Positions 1 through 7,255 of a stretch of DNA of 10,931 bases are shown here, piece after piece. The stretch covers positions 1-10,931 of the forward strand of contig CAJCIF010000466.1 of NCBI GenBank assembly GCA_903970355.1. Direction: 5' to 3'. How positions within the stretch are numbered: the stretch's first letter is position 1; every line of letters starts with the position of its first letter. The position numbers and the translations under genes are program-made. A model generated the notes under the pieces. The model saw only the letters and a list, made by a program, of their open reading frames with translations. It did no database searches and was not told the DNA's origin. Source of the stretch: Actinomycetota bacterium. GTDB taxonomy: Bacteria > Cyanobacteriota > Vampirovibrionia > Obscuribacterales > Obscuribacteraceae.

Positions 1-2
1 AT

Positions 3-869
3 TTGGGCAATCAGCCTGCAACCGAACCAACGGCCTGGTGCGCAGTTTCCCTTAGAGATGGACCATCCTATATAAAGGATCAAGTCAATAAATTTTTTTT
101 GGATAGTCAAAATTTAGATGGCGGTTGGTCAACCGGACCAAAGATAGGTAACTCGGATTGGTCATCTGGCCCGGCAATTTTTGCTTTGCGTCTTCTCAAC
201 ACGGACGGCAAAACACAGGTGACGGATGCACGCATCGAAAAAGCATTAGCGAAAGCATTCATTTATTTGTTTGATAGCCGCATCGATTTCTATGGGCCAA
301 CGGCGCGTTTCTTCCTTTTCCTGTGGAAGGGACAAGAAGGTCTGTCTTATGGTCGCGGTTGGCCGTGGACGCCGGGATGCTTCAATTGGATCGAGCCGAC
401 AAGCTATAACCTGCTTGCTTTGAGGATTCCAAGTTTGCCGGAGGCGGGAGTCTATCGCGAGGTGGTCCTGCATGCCAATAAGTTTTTCATAGAACATACT
501 TGTGCAGAAGGTGGTTGGAATCATGGGTCTGAGCGGGCCCTTGGCGTTAACCTGCCACCGTACACGGTGACAACCGCAGAAGCCCTTCTTGTTTTGCAAG
601 ACCACAAGGATCATCCAGCTGTCACAAGAGGTCTTTCTTTCCTCGATTCCGTATCGGATAAGCATCCTTCCGCTATGTCGCTCGCCTGGGCCATCTTGGC
701 TCGTTCGGTGCACGGGCAAAAGCCAGTCAAAGAAGTGGAAGCTCTTCTCAATAGCCAAAATAAGGATGGCAGTTTTGGCAGCAACTTTATGATTACTGGT
801 CTTGCATCAACGGCGCTCGCCACTTTTGCCGGAGATAATCCCTTTATTTTTTCCGAACTGATAAATTGA
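3..869 (+). CDS. Prenyltransferase/squalene-cyclase-repeat protein, C-terminal part (5' truncated by window edge)
   Basis: The frame is open to the left edge and its first codon is TTG, so I treat it as the C-terminal 288 residues of a longer protein. It has the repeats of an alpha/alpha-toroid fold. QW-like motifs are seen at about residues 35-44 (SQNLDGGWST), 167-176 (CAEGGWNHGS) and 251-260 (SQNKDGSFGS). Inner-helix motifs are EPTAW (8-12), EPTSYNLLAL (131-140) and TGLASTALATF (265-275). This repeat pattern is known from squalene-hopene cyclases and prenyltransferase beta subunits. No DxDD protonation motif of class II cyclases is visible in this part, so cyclase activity cannot be claimed. 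It may be a non-catalytic toroid protein or a terpenoid-binding one. The next gene starts only 7 bases after its stop, so the two are probably co-transcribed. The fold call is firm; the function is unknown. Confidence 0.8.
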   Translation: MGNQPATEPTAWCAVSLRDGPSYIKDQVNKFFLDSQNLDGGWSTGPKIGNSDWSSGPAIFALRLLNTDGKTQVTDARIEKALAKAFIYLFDSRIDFYGPTARFFLFLWKGQEGLSYGRGWPWTPGCFNWIEPTSYNLLALRIPSLPEAGVYREVVLHANKFFIEHTCAEGGWNHGSERALGVNLPPYTVTTAEALLVLQDHKDHPAVTRGLSFLDSVSDKHPSAMSLAWAILARSVHGQKPVKEVEALLNSQNKDGSFGSNFMITGLASTALATFAGDNPFIFSELIN

Positions 870-876
870 TTGAATT

Positions 877-1941
877 ATGGAAGACGAAAATGCCAATTCA
901 ATAGACCGTCGCCTTTTCATCCAGGGCACGCTTGCGGCTGTGATGTTGGCCGGTTGCGCTAAAGCCGAGACTAAAAAGGGAAACGGCGCTGCTTCTATAA
1001 AGGATCCAACTGAAAGCCAAATGGCTTCAAAGAAAGTCGGTCGTTCACAAGTAGCAATTGTCCGCGCCCAATCTTACGAAGAAGATTTGTTTGAGTCGAT
1101 CAAAGCGACCCTAGGAAAAATGCAGATGCCGAACTTTTCCGGCAAGCATGTCGTATTGAAACCAAACATGGTTGAGTACGAAGAAGGCTATCCGATCACT
1201 ACCAACCCCGCCGTGGTTAAAGCTGCGGTTAAGCTTTGCAATCATCTTGGTGCAAAAAAAATAACGGTGGCGGAAGGGCCGGGGCATATGCGCGATATAG
1301 ATATGCTCCTCGCCAAAACCGGCATTGGCAAAGCAGTGCAAGAGTTGGGATTGCCCTTTGTCGATCTCAATCTGGATGATGTTGTCAAAGTGCCGATTGA
1401 AAATGGCTTCACTAACCTCAAGTACATCTTCTTGCCCAAGACGATAGTTGAAGCCGATGCGGTTGTGAGCTTGCCGAAAATGAAAACACATCATTGGGTC
1501 GGTGTGACTTTATCGATGAAAAACTTGTTTGGAGTAATACCAGGCCGCAAGTACGGCTATCCGAAAAATCTCCTGCATTTCAAAGGCATTCCGCAATGCA
1601 TCATGGATATTAACCGGACTGTCAAACCAGCTTTCGCCATAGTGGATGGCATAGTTGGTATGGAAGGTGATGGTCCCGTACATGGCACTGCCAAGAATTC
1701 TCATGTTCTGGTTTTGGGAGATGACCTTGCCGCCGTTGATGCGACTTGTGCTCGCATCATGGGCTTTAAACCCACTGACTTTGACTACATTACCGTCGCC
1801 GGCAAAGTAATCGGCAACATTGAGGAGACACAAATCGATCTCTTCGGAGCCAATATTGCAGAGGTCATGCAAAAGTTTGAACCATCAATCACTTTCAAAG
1901 ACAAGTCTTTGCTGGTAAATGCCGAGCAGCAAGCAAGTTGA
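877..1941 (+). CDS. DUF362 protein with Tat lipoprotein signal
   Basis: This is a 354-residue protein of the DUF362 family, whose biochemical role is unsettled. The N-terminus has a twin arginine (DRRLFIQG, residues 10-17), a short hydrophobic stretch and a lipobox LAGC ending at Cys27. It is therefore predicted to be exported folded by Tat and anchored by lipid outside the cytoplasmic membrane. Export by Tat often means a cofactor is inserted before export. Family hallmarks are VVLKPNMVEYEEGYP, then GAKKITVAEGPGH, LPKMKTHHWVG, SMKNLFGVIPGRKYG, the IVDGIVGMEGDGPVHG stretch, and LGDDLAAVDATCARIMGF near the C-terminus. Unlike some DUF362 proteins it has no added 4Fe-4S ferredoxin domain. It lies 7 bases after the toroid gene and 10 bases before the first VKGC-like gene, so it probably belongs to one operon with them. 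No clear Shine-Dalgarno sequence precedes the ATG, so translation may be coupled to the gene upstream. Confidence 0.88.
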   Translation: MEDENANSIDRRLFIQGTLAAVMLAGCAKAETKKGNGAASIKDPTESQMASKKVGRSQVAIVRAQSYEEDLFESIKATLGKMQMPNFSGKHVVLKPNMVEYEEGYPITTNPAVVKAAVKLCNHLGAKKITVAEGPGHMRDIDMLLAKTGIGKAVQELGLPFVDLNLDDVVKVPIENGFTNLKYIFLPKTIVEADAVVSLPKMKTHHWVGVTLSMKNLFGVIPGRKYGYPKNLLHFKGIPQCIMDINRTVKPAFAIVDGIVGMEGDGPVHGTAKNSHVLVLGDDLAAVDATCARIMGFKPTDFDYITVAGKVIGNIEETQIDLFGANIAEVMQKFEPSITFKDKSLLVNAEQQAS

Positions 1942-1943
1942 GG
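1940..1943 (+). promoter_or_regulatory. Ribosome binding site GAGG fixing the TTG start of the first VKGC-like gene
   Basis: GAGG overlaps the stop codon of the DUF362 gene and sits 8 bases before TTG at 1952. The next in-frame ATG lies at residue 41, inside the first membrane segment. TTG is therefore the likely start, with translation probably coupled to DUF362. Confidence 0.55.
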
Positions 1944-1951
1944 TTGAGTAA

Positions 1952-3280
1952 TTGGCAGCCGGTTATTCCTTTAAGAATACTTCGCGCGCCATTCTCACCT
2001 GGTTCTCGTTGCCCAACACCAATATCCGACCGATAAGAATTCTTATTGCTCTTTGGGCAATAGTGAGTGGCATGCTTGTCTGGCAGGCTACCAGCGTGGC
2101 CAGAGAGACGGTGCAGCTTTCACCCGTGCGATTCGGTGATTTTCTTTTGGAGTTGCCGATTCCAGCAAGAGACTTAGACATACTGCTCTTTTCGATCTAC
2201 TACCTTTCCTGCATTGGGCTAATCTCTCCATTTCGCACCAGGACCTTCGCTTCTATTTGTGCTCTTTTCCTAACCTATTACTGCCTCCTCGATATCAGCT
2301 GCACGCCGCATCCGATTTTGCTAACCGATATTTTTTTGATAGCGCTATTGTTTGCCGGCAAAGAAGACAATGCCACGCGTCGCATCATTCAAGTTGAAAC
2401 TTCGCTTTGCTATGCATTTGCGGTCTGGCACAAAGTGATCTTTGCTGATTTCTTTGAAGGCTATTCATTGAAAGCCTGGATGGGTGATGGCCGGGTGCTC
2501 AATCATTTCTTTGCTGGTTTGGCACAACATTTGCATTTTCCGATCTGGGCGTGGGGGCTCTTCTCGCTATTAACGATTTTGACGGAGTCGTTTTTTGCAG
2601 TTGGGGTCTGGTTCAAACCGCTCCGAAAAATAACGGTAATAACCGCTTCGCTCTTTCATCTCGTCATATTCTTTATGTTTCCGGATTACATCATGTTCTA
2701 TTCATGCCTTATGTGGACAGGTCTTTTGGCTTTTGTCGGTAAAGATTCAAGTTGGTGGCAAGAGGAAAACGACGCCCAAGCAAGATTTCGGGATGAGCGT
2801 TCCGGTATTGAAAAACCATTCAATATAAATAGGAACGCCCTGGCATTTGCTTTTGTCTTGTTGATGTTTGCAATTCCGGCTCGTCTTTTTTATTGGCCGG
2901 GACGCAGCGGTGAGGATTTATCCGCGCTCGATCGTGCGCCTTTAACGTTCGCTATGTTTGTCGAGCAGGATCAAACGGTCAAAGCGAAAGTTTATTTCCA
3001 AGGAGCAGACGGACATTGGCATTCTGAGCAAGTAAAAACCCGTTTGCGCATTCTCTCAAGCGACAATCATTTATATGCAGTGGCAAATGCATTTATGCGC
3101 CGGAATCCCGACGTGAAGCATTTAAAGGTGGCTATTTCCTACGTTGCTAATGAAAGACGGCTTGAAAACAAGGTTTTGACTATCGATCGTGAAAACGGCA
3201 GCGAAAGACGAAGCCTGCGCGTTACTTATGTGCCTTTGCAAACTATCGATCTGGTGCAGGCCGGGCTAGTCAAGCACTGA
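1952..3280 (+). CDS. HTTM / vitamin K-dependent gamma-carboxylase-like membrane protein, paralogue 1
   Basis: This is a 442-residue protein with several membrane segments in residues 25-310 and a soluble C-terminal domain. It resembles the HTTM/VKG_carbox family, which couples oxidation of a reduced quinone to carbanion chemistry in the vertebrate enzyme. Compared from memory with human GGCX, YAFAVWHK at 154-161 followed by FEGYSL at 168-173 matches YFIAGVKKL...VEGYSM. Lys161 then falls on the GGCX active-site base Lys218. His120 (CTPHP) falls near His160, and LFH at 234-236 near the FHCMNSQLF histidine. The C-terminal part (about 328 onward, RAPLTFAMF) corresponds to GYSWDMM and the beta-rich domain after it. 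The start is TTG, supported by a GAGG 8 bases upstream. It probably shares a transcript with the two genes before it. The substrate is unknown, and family membership does not prove carboxylation. Confidence 0.82.
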   Translation: MAAGYSFKNTSRAILTWFSLPNTNIRPIRILIALWAIVSGMLVWQATSVARETVQLSPVRFGDFLLELPIPARDLDILLFSIYYLSCIGLISPFRTRTFASICALFLTYYCLLDISCTPHPILLTDIFLIALLFAGKEDNATRRIIQVETSLCYAFAVWHKVIFADFFEGYSLKAWMGDGRVLNHFFAGLAQHLHFPIWAWGLFSLLTILTESFFAVGVWFKPLRKITVITASLFHLVIFFMFPDYIMFYSCLMWTGLLAFVGKDSSWWQEENDAQARFRDERSGIEKPFNINRNALAFAFVLLMFAIPARLFYWPGRSGEDLSALDRAPLTFAMFVEQDQTVKAKVYFQGADGHWHSEQVKTRLRILSSDNHLYAVANAFMRRNPDVKHLKVAISYVANERRLENKVLTIDRENGSERRSLRVTYVPLQTIDLVQAGLVKH

Positions 3281-3345
3281 CTGCAAGGGCTTATGCCACC
3301 TGATTCGCATCCGGTCTCTCGAGCGGTTTGGTAGTCTTGCCGGGT

Positions 3346-3351
3346 TATAAT
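3346..3351 (+). promoter_or_regulatory. Possible -10 box TATAAT before the second VKGC-like gene
   Basis: A perfect TATAAT lies in the 121-base gap between the two VKGC-like genes, about 50 bases before the ATG at 3402. The expected -35 region (around 3323-3328, GCGGTT) matches poorly, so an activator or a chance match is possible. The rest of the gap shows no gene and no convincing terminator. Confidence 0.35.
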
Positions 3352-3401
3352 CGTACCGGCCCTTGTGCGTAAAAGTCTCTGAATTCGGGCTTTGCTACCT
3401 A

Positions 3402-4712
3402 ATGGATCTGATTAAAGCGCCGCGCCGACTTACTCTAAATAGCGTGCTGGCATGGCTTTATCTTCCTCCCGGTTACCTCACCTTTATTCGCATAATTTTG
3501 GGCATAATCTCCATTCCTGACGGAATGATTGTTTTTAATTGGGCGCACGGTGGTCCAGGGCCGTACAACGTCTATGCCTGGAGAATCGGCACGAGATTTT
3601 TTGAATTCCCTCTGCCACCGGAGTGGTTCAACATTGTCGTTTATGTCGCCTATGGTTTGTCCTGTCTGGTCTTGATCGCCGGCCGGAAAAGCCGCATTGC
3701 TACAGGATTTCTTCTTGCCTGTCTATTCTTATACGGCTCGCGTGATCTGATGGCCCATAGCCCGCACTACATTATGTTAAACATGTGTTTCTTAGCGGCC
3801 TTGCTCTTTGATAACGGCAAAATCAGCTGCTCACGCCGAATCATCCAGCTGGCCATTTTTGGTTGTTATTTTCTGTCGGCTATAAATAAGCTTGTCTATC
3901 CAGGATGGATGGAGGGATTCAGCTTGCAATCAATGTTCGAGGATGCAAGCGCACTCAGTCCTATGGGAAAAATATTGTTGGGAAACTTTCGACCAGGAAT
4001 TTTGTTTTACGAAGTGAACTCCTGGATTATTGTGCTTGGTGAGTTCTTTCTTGCCTTTGCGTTTTTCTTTAGCAAGCTGAGGAAACCGGCAGCGATAATT
4101 GGAGTCCTCTTGCATGGTTTCATTACTGTGTTCATGGAACCAATGCTAATCATATTTTCCGCAATCATGATGACTGGCTGGTTGGCGTTCTTCCCAAAAC
4201 CAGCTGAAGAGAAAGAAGCAAAAGAAGAAGCAAAAGAGGAAGTAAAAGAAGAAGCAAAAGAAGGGCAGCAAGACAAGCCCAGTTTTGTAAGGACCCAGTC
4301 GTTCTTGGCGCTCATTGTAATATTGGTAATTTTTGTCGTTCCTTTAAGAACCTGGCTTTTCATGGGCACTCATCCGAATGCGATGACTCCCTTTGATAGG
4401 ATGCCGTGGTCCTATCACATGTTCGTCATTGGTCATTACACATCAAAATTCAAAGATGCCTATTGGACTGACGATAAAGGTGAGAAGCATGCCGTTAATA
4501 TCGAAGGGCGAATGGCGAGGGCTAGCTCGGATAGCGAGCTCATAGCTCTTTCTGATTATCTATTTCGCAAATACGACTCAGCACGCACCGTTCACCTCGC
4601 CTTGATTGACTCACTCAATTCGGGACGCTGGCTTCAGACAAAAATACTCGATGCAACCGCACCGTCCAACACAAGTGCTCCGCACATCGAAACCTCAAAT
4701 CAATATCGATGA
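3402..4712 (+). CDS. HTTM / vitamin K-dependent gamma-carboxylase-like membrane protein, paralogue 2
   Basis: This is a tandem paralogue of the preceding gene, 436 residues from the ATG at 3402. The frame opens earlier with TTG at 3363, but MDLIKAPRRL is the natural N-terminus because the first membrane helix follows soon after. Neither start has a clear Shine-Dalgarno. YFLSAINKL (156-164) and WMEGFSL (169-175) match the GGCX active-site segment, placing Lys163 on Lys218. SPHYIML puts His122 near GGCX His160, and LLHGF puts His238 near the next conserved histidine. The C-terminal domain is closer to GGCX than that of its sister: MPWSYHMFV (334-342) against GYSWDMMV, then a WTDDKGEKH hairpin and LALIDSLNSGRWLQTKILD (399-417) against a similar GGCX stretch ending RIFDP. 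A Lys/Glu-rich insert at about 268-288, absent from the sister, joins the membrane core to the last membrane helix. Two non-identical copies may form a heterodimer or act on different substrates. Confidence 0.84.
   Translation: MDLIKAPRRLTLNSVLAWLYLPPGYLTFIRIILGIISIPDGMIVFNWAHGGPGPYNVYAWRIGTRFFEFPLPPEWFNIVVYVAYGLSCLVLIAGRKSRIATGFLLACLFLYGSRDLMAHSPHYIMLNMCFLAALLFDNGKISCSRRIIQLAIFGCYFLSAINKLVYPGWMEGFSLQSMFEDASALSPMGKILLGNFRPGILFYEVNSWIIVLGEFFLAFAFFFSKLRKPAAIIGVLLHGFITVFMEPMLIIFSAIMMTGWLAFFPKPAEEKEAKEEAKEEVKEEAKEGQQDKPSFVRTQSFLALIVILVIFVVPLRTWLFMGTHPNAMTPFDRMPWSYHMFVIGHYTSKFKDAYWTDDKGEKHAVNIEGRMARASSDSELIALSDYLFRKYDSARTVHLALIDSLNSGRWLQTKILDATAPSNTSAPHIETSNQYR
4212..4259 (+). repeat. Four tandem 12-base units coding EEAK/EAKE
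   Basis: Units at 4212-4223, 4224-4235, 4236-4247 and 4248-4259 follow the pattern GAAGAAGCAAAA with few changes. They encode the charged linker in paralogue 2. Unit length keeps the frame, so copy-number change would only lengthen or shorten the linker. Confidence 0.85.
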
Positions 4713-4729
4713 CTTAAGACAATTATCGC

Positions 4730-4733
4730 GGAG
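4730..4733 (+). promoter_or_regulatory. Ribosome binding site GGAG for the DUF3806 gene
   Basis: GGAG ends 9 bases before ATG 4743. A TTG directly before the ATG is in frame, but at this spacing ATG is preferred. Confidence 0.5.
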
Positions 4734-4742
4734 CGAACATTG

Positions 4743-5183
4743 ATGAACAACTCTATGCCAGAGCAAAAGATAAGGGCATTAACCCCAGCGGAGTATGACC
4801 GGCTTCTTGATCAACTTGCAGTCCCGGAGCAATATTTAGGTGATGACGCATCCAAAGAAAAATACAAAACAGCTGCTGGAAAGCTAGGTACCATCCGCGC
4901 CATCCTACAAGCAGGTCTCTTCAAGTCTAATGCTTATGAACTTCAATGTCTTGGGGTTGCTCTTGGTGATGCTTTTGTTCAGGAATTGCATATGGAATGG
5001 GTTGTGATTGAGGACGAGCATGGAACAGATTTTGCGGTGCTCATGCCGGGTACATCCATAATGCTTTTTCCGCTTACGATGATATCCAAGCGCGTCGAGC
5101 GAGGAGAACAAGTAGATGTGTTCGATATGTTCAACTCAATTGCTGCGCAAATCGAAGAGTTAAAAGCTAACGGCACATGTTGA
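4743..5183 (+). CDS. DUF3806 domain protein
   Basis: This is a small soluble protein of 146 residues with no signal peptide or membrane segment. The second half carries the pattern I associate with DUF3806: LGVALGDAFVQELHMEWVV, then an acidic turn (EDEHGTD) and AVLMPGTSIMLFPLTMISKR followed by VERGEQVDV and an amphipathic C-terminal helix. The family's function is not known. It is often found as a stand-alone cytoplasmic protein, and related genes sit beside secreted or contact-dependent systems in some genomes, which I cannot check here. It begins 30 bases after the second VKGC-like gene and has its own GGAG ribosome binding site, so it could be read through from that operon. A 103-base gap separates it from the next gene, so it may equally be the last gene of the upstream group. 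Confidence 0.8.
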   Translation: MNNSMPEQKIRALTPAEYDRLLDQLAVPEQYLGDDASKEKYKTAAGKLGTIRAILQAGLFKSNAYELQCLGVALGDAFVQELHMEWVVIEDEHGTDFAVLMPGTSIMLFPLTMISKRVERGEQVDVFDMFNSIAAQIEELKANGTC

Positions 5184-5251
5184 AGACTGCGAGAAAGAAC
5201 CGGTTATCAAGCCTTAACTTAGCTGCCACTGAACTGTCACACTTTCGGTGC

Positions 5252-5257
5252 TATAAA
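5252..5257 (+). promoter_or_regulatory. Possible extended -10 promoter (TGC-TATAAA) for the JAMM-like gene pair
   Basis: TATAAA preceded by TGC (5249-5251) forms an extended -10 element 29 bases before the ATG at 5287. No good -35 box is seen at 16-18 bases upstream, which is tolerated by extended -10 promoters. An AGGG at 5276-5279 lies 7 bases before the ATG. Confidence 0.35.
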
Positions 5258-5286
5258 AGCAACGAAGAAGCGGGCAGGGCGATTAA

Positions 5287-6693
5287 ATGTCGGATGCGCA
5301 ATTAGCAACTCCAGTAAAAGATCAGGTGAAGCCATCCAGCGATGCCAGACCTGAAGGCATTCGGTCCAGCTCCTTTTTGAGCAGCCATGACCAGCAAATT
5401 TTTCTACGTTCAACAACACAAAGCTACGAACCACAAAATCTGCTACCTCAAGATCCGTTTGGCGATATAGATGCGCAAGTAGTGGGAATAGGCCAACCCT
5501 CAGCCGAACAGACCGGGACGGTAATCGATTACGGTCCCAACAAAGTAACTGAAAATGCCTACCAACTTGGCATGGATTACGAGACAACCTCTGATACGCG
5601 TACGCCAAGTCAAAAACTGCATGACTTTGTCGAAGCCGCAGCTAAACGAGCAAGTGATCCTGGGGGACAGAAGGCTGACATTCAGGGTGAGCTCGATAAG
5701 CTTATCGGTATCGGCGAAGGATTGAATACAGCCAAGGAAAAATTTAAAGGTGCAGCTGCGGTTGGGTGGAAAGCCTTAACTGACGGTTCAGTTGCTGAAT
5801 TTCTTTCAAAAGAGGATGCGATTAACGGACCTCTTTTTAATACCATCAGCGGTGTACTCGATACGATGGCGAAAGATCCAAATGCTACTAATCAAGCTTT
5901 GGAAGCTCTCGGCAAGGCAATCTTGCAAGGAAGTGAGCAATACAGTGCTTTGCCAAATCGTGGGAAAGGGCAGTTTATAGGCGAAACCATGTTTGGCATG
6001 ATCAATCCAGAAGGCAGTACCGAAGCGGGCGACCTTGCTATAAAGATAGCTGACAAAGTAGCCACACATGTCGATCAAGCTGTCATGGATTCGATAGAGA
6101 AAGCGACGAAAGCGATAGACCAAATGGCGCAATCATCGCCTGAACATGCCCAGCAAGCAAAGCAAATGCTGTACGAATACCTCAAAGGCAAAGGACTCAC
6201 CGCACAGGAGCTTAATTATGCAGGTATTCCAAAAGGATACTTTGATGGCGTCCAAACAGAAGTGCCCAGCAAGGGCGACTATCATTCGGCAATGTCCAGC
6301 AAAAGTGATGGGGCTGATAATCTTCCACATAAGGATGCTGCGAAAGATAGACCGAAATTACCAACTGGCGACAACATTGCAGAGCACTTTCGCTTCGTAG
6401 AAGCTGGTGAGAATCTAGCAGTCGTATTCAGAGAAATGGCCGAATTGTCTCTCAAAAATGATTGTGAATACACGTTAGTTAAACGACCGGACGGTCGGAT
6501 GGAGCTTATGACTGGAGGTAAAGAACACATCAAATTCTTCGAACCGATTAGCGAAACGATTGCTCATACACACTTGAACAAAAGTTTTGAACTATCTAGA
6601 GATGACAAACAATTGTTAGAAGCTCTTGGTCAGGAATCTACAGTCATAATTGACGCTCACAGTGGTGAATCAAGACGTATGTTTAGAAGGTAA
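5287..6693 (+). CDS. Modular protein with C-terminal JAMM/JAB-like metallopeptidase signature
   Basis: I do not recognise the full protein (468 residues). Residues 1-110 are low in order and rich in Ser, Gln and Pro. Residues 110-310 are mostly alanine-rich helices (for example ATKAIDQMAQSSPEHAQQAK). Residues 320-360 form a polar linker. The last 100 residues form a compact alpha/beta domain with EYTLVKRPDGRMELMTGG, a strand ending TIAHTHL, then SRDD. His427, His429, Ser437 and Asp440 give H-x-H-x7-S-x2-D, the zinc site of JAMM/JAB proteases. The catalytic Glu could be Glu386 or Glu394. JAMM domains cut isopeptide or peptide bonds, and related JAB domains occur at the tips of polymorphic toxins. 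No signal peptide, PAAR, LXG or WXG motif is visible at the N-terminus, so the export route is unclear. An AGGG ribosome binding site precedes the ATG. The gene after it starts 2 bases downstream, suggesting a linked pair. Confidence 0.68.
   Translation: MSDAQLATPVKDQVKPSSDARPEGIRSSSFLSSHDQQIFLRSTTQSYEPQNLLPQDPFGDIDAQVVGIGQPSAEQTGTVIDYGPNKVTENAYQLGMDYETTSDTRTPSQKLHDFVEAAAKRASDPGGQKADIQGELDKLIGIGEGLNTAKEKFKGAAAVGWKALTDGSVAEFLSKEDAINGPLFNTISGVLDTMAKDPNATNQALEALGKAILQGSEQYSALPNRGKGQFIGETMFGMINPEGSTEAGDLAIKIADKVATHVDQAVMDSIEKATKAIDQMAQSSPEHAQQAKQMLYEYLKGKGLTAQELNYAGIPKGYFDGVQTEVPSKGDYHSAMSSKSDGADNLPHKDAAKDRPKLPTGDNIAEHFRFVEAGENLAVVFREMAELSLKNDCEYTLVKRPDGRMELMTGGKEHIKFFEPISETIAHTHLNKSFELSRDDKQLLEALGQESTVIIDAHSGESRRMFRR
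6685..6690 (+). promoter_or_regulatory. Ribosome binding site AGAAGG inside the end of the JAMM-like gene
   Basis: AGAAGG lies in the last codons of the upstream gene, 5 bases before ATG 6696. This points to coupled translation of the two genes. Confidence 0.5.
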
Positions 6694-6695
6694 TC

Positions 6696-7232
6696 ATGCA
6701 TAGCGACTCCTATTTTCCAAATGAAGTAATACTTTCCCGACAAAAATGGTATGGCTCAAACCTTGAAGCCATGGGAGAACCATCCCTTTTCGCACTTGCG
6801 AACTCTTACACTTCAGTTGTAATCCGTGGCTTATGGGTACGCAGTTTCCGCAACTCGATATGCATAACTCTTCGAAGAAATGATCAGGGGGAATCTTCTG
6901 TCAATTTGAAAATTTTGAAGTTGAATGCTGAGGAAGAGCCTGATCATTTAATTAGGGATGAAAGCTTCACTATTGAACAGAGTGAATTTGAACGCATTCA
7001 AAACCTGCTTGAACAGATGAATTTTTGGCAAATATCTATAAATGAAAAGTGGCCGATGGGCCATCATGGGGAAAGATGGATTTTTGAAGTGCTTGAGAAT
7101 AAGCGATACCACATTGTTGATCGTTATGCTCCTAATGGCATAGAAAGGGATCGCCTGATACTCGAACTGGGGGAGGCTTTGCTGAAATTAGCTGGGATGG
7201 ATATAAGCGACATAAGGTCGCGAGAAGATTAG
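6696..7232 (+). CDS. Conserved hypothetical protein, possible immunity/partner of the JAMM-like protein
   Basis: This 178-residue soluble protein has no signal or membrane segment. Its pattern is one I know from many unnamed bacterial proteins: a strand IRGLWVRSFRNSICITLRR (43-61), a helix after ESFTIEQSEFERIQNLLEQ (89-107), NFWQI (109-113), then RWIFEVLENKRYHIVDRYAP (127-146) and a closing helix LILELGEALLKLAG. The usual form in relatives is W-x-[LIF]-E-x(3-5)-G-x-Y-H-x-V-x-R-W-x-P. No enzymatic residues are evident and I know of no assigned function. It starts 2 bases after the JAMM-like gene and uses a ribosome binding site inside it, so both are made together. Small soluble partners placed right after a toxin-like gene are often immunity proteins, which is inference here. 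It faces the AlgJ-like gene tail to tail, with 23 bases between stops and no clear terminator hairpin. Confidence 0.75.
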   Translation: MHSDSYFPNEVILSRQKWYGSNLEAMGEPSLFALANSYTSVVIRGLWVRSFRNSICITLRRNDQGESSVNLKILKLNAEEEPDHLIRDESFTIEQSEFERIQNLLEQMNFWQISINEKWPMGHHGERWIFEVLENKRYHIVDRYAPNGIERDRLILELGEALLKLAGMDISDIRSRED

Positions 7233-7255
7233 TCAAAACTCTGAACGACAAATAA

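Noticed and set aside
246..758. 170-residue open frame on the minus strand
   Set aside because: It lies wholly opposite the toroid-protein gene, whose repeats are clear. The translation shows no family pattern.
3284..3365. Inverted pair CAAGGGC / GCCCTTG around the gap between the VKGC-like genes
   Set aside because: Seven-base arms with a 68-base loop and no T run; likely chance, not a terminator or operator I can support.
4007..4369. Minus-strand frame with a Ser/Phe/Ala repeat
   Set aside because: The repeat is simply the antisense of the EEAK-coding units in paralogue 2.
5196..5203. Perfect palindrome AACCGGTT after the DUF3806 gene
   Set aside because: Eight bases without a partner copy or a T run; too short to call an operator.
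7233..7255. Expected bidirectional terminator between convergent genes
   Set aside because: The 23 bases between the stops contain no stem-loop and no T run on either strand.
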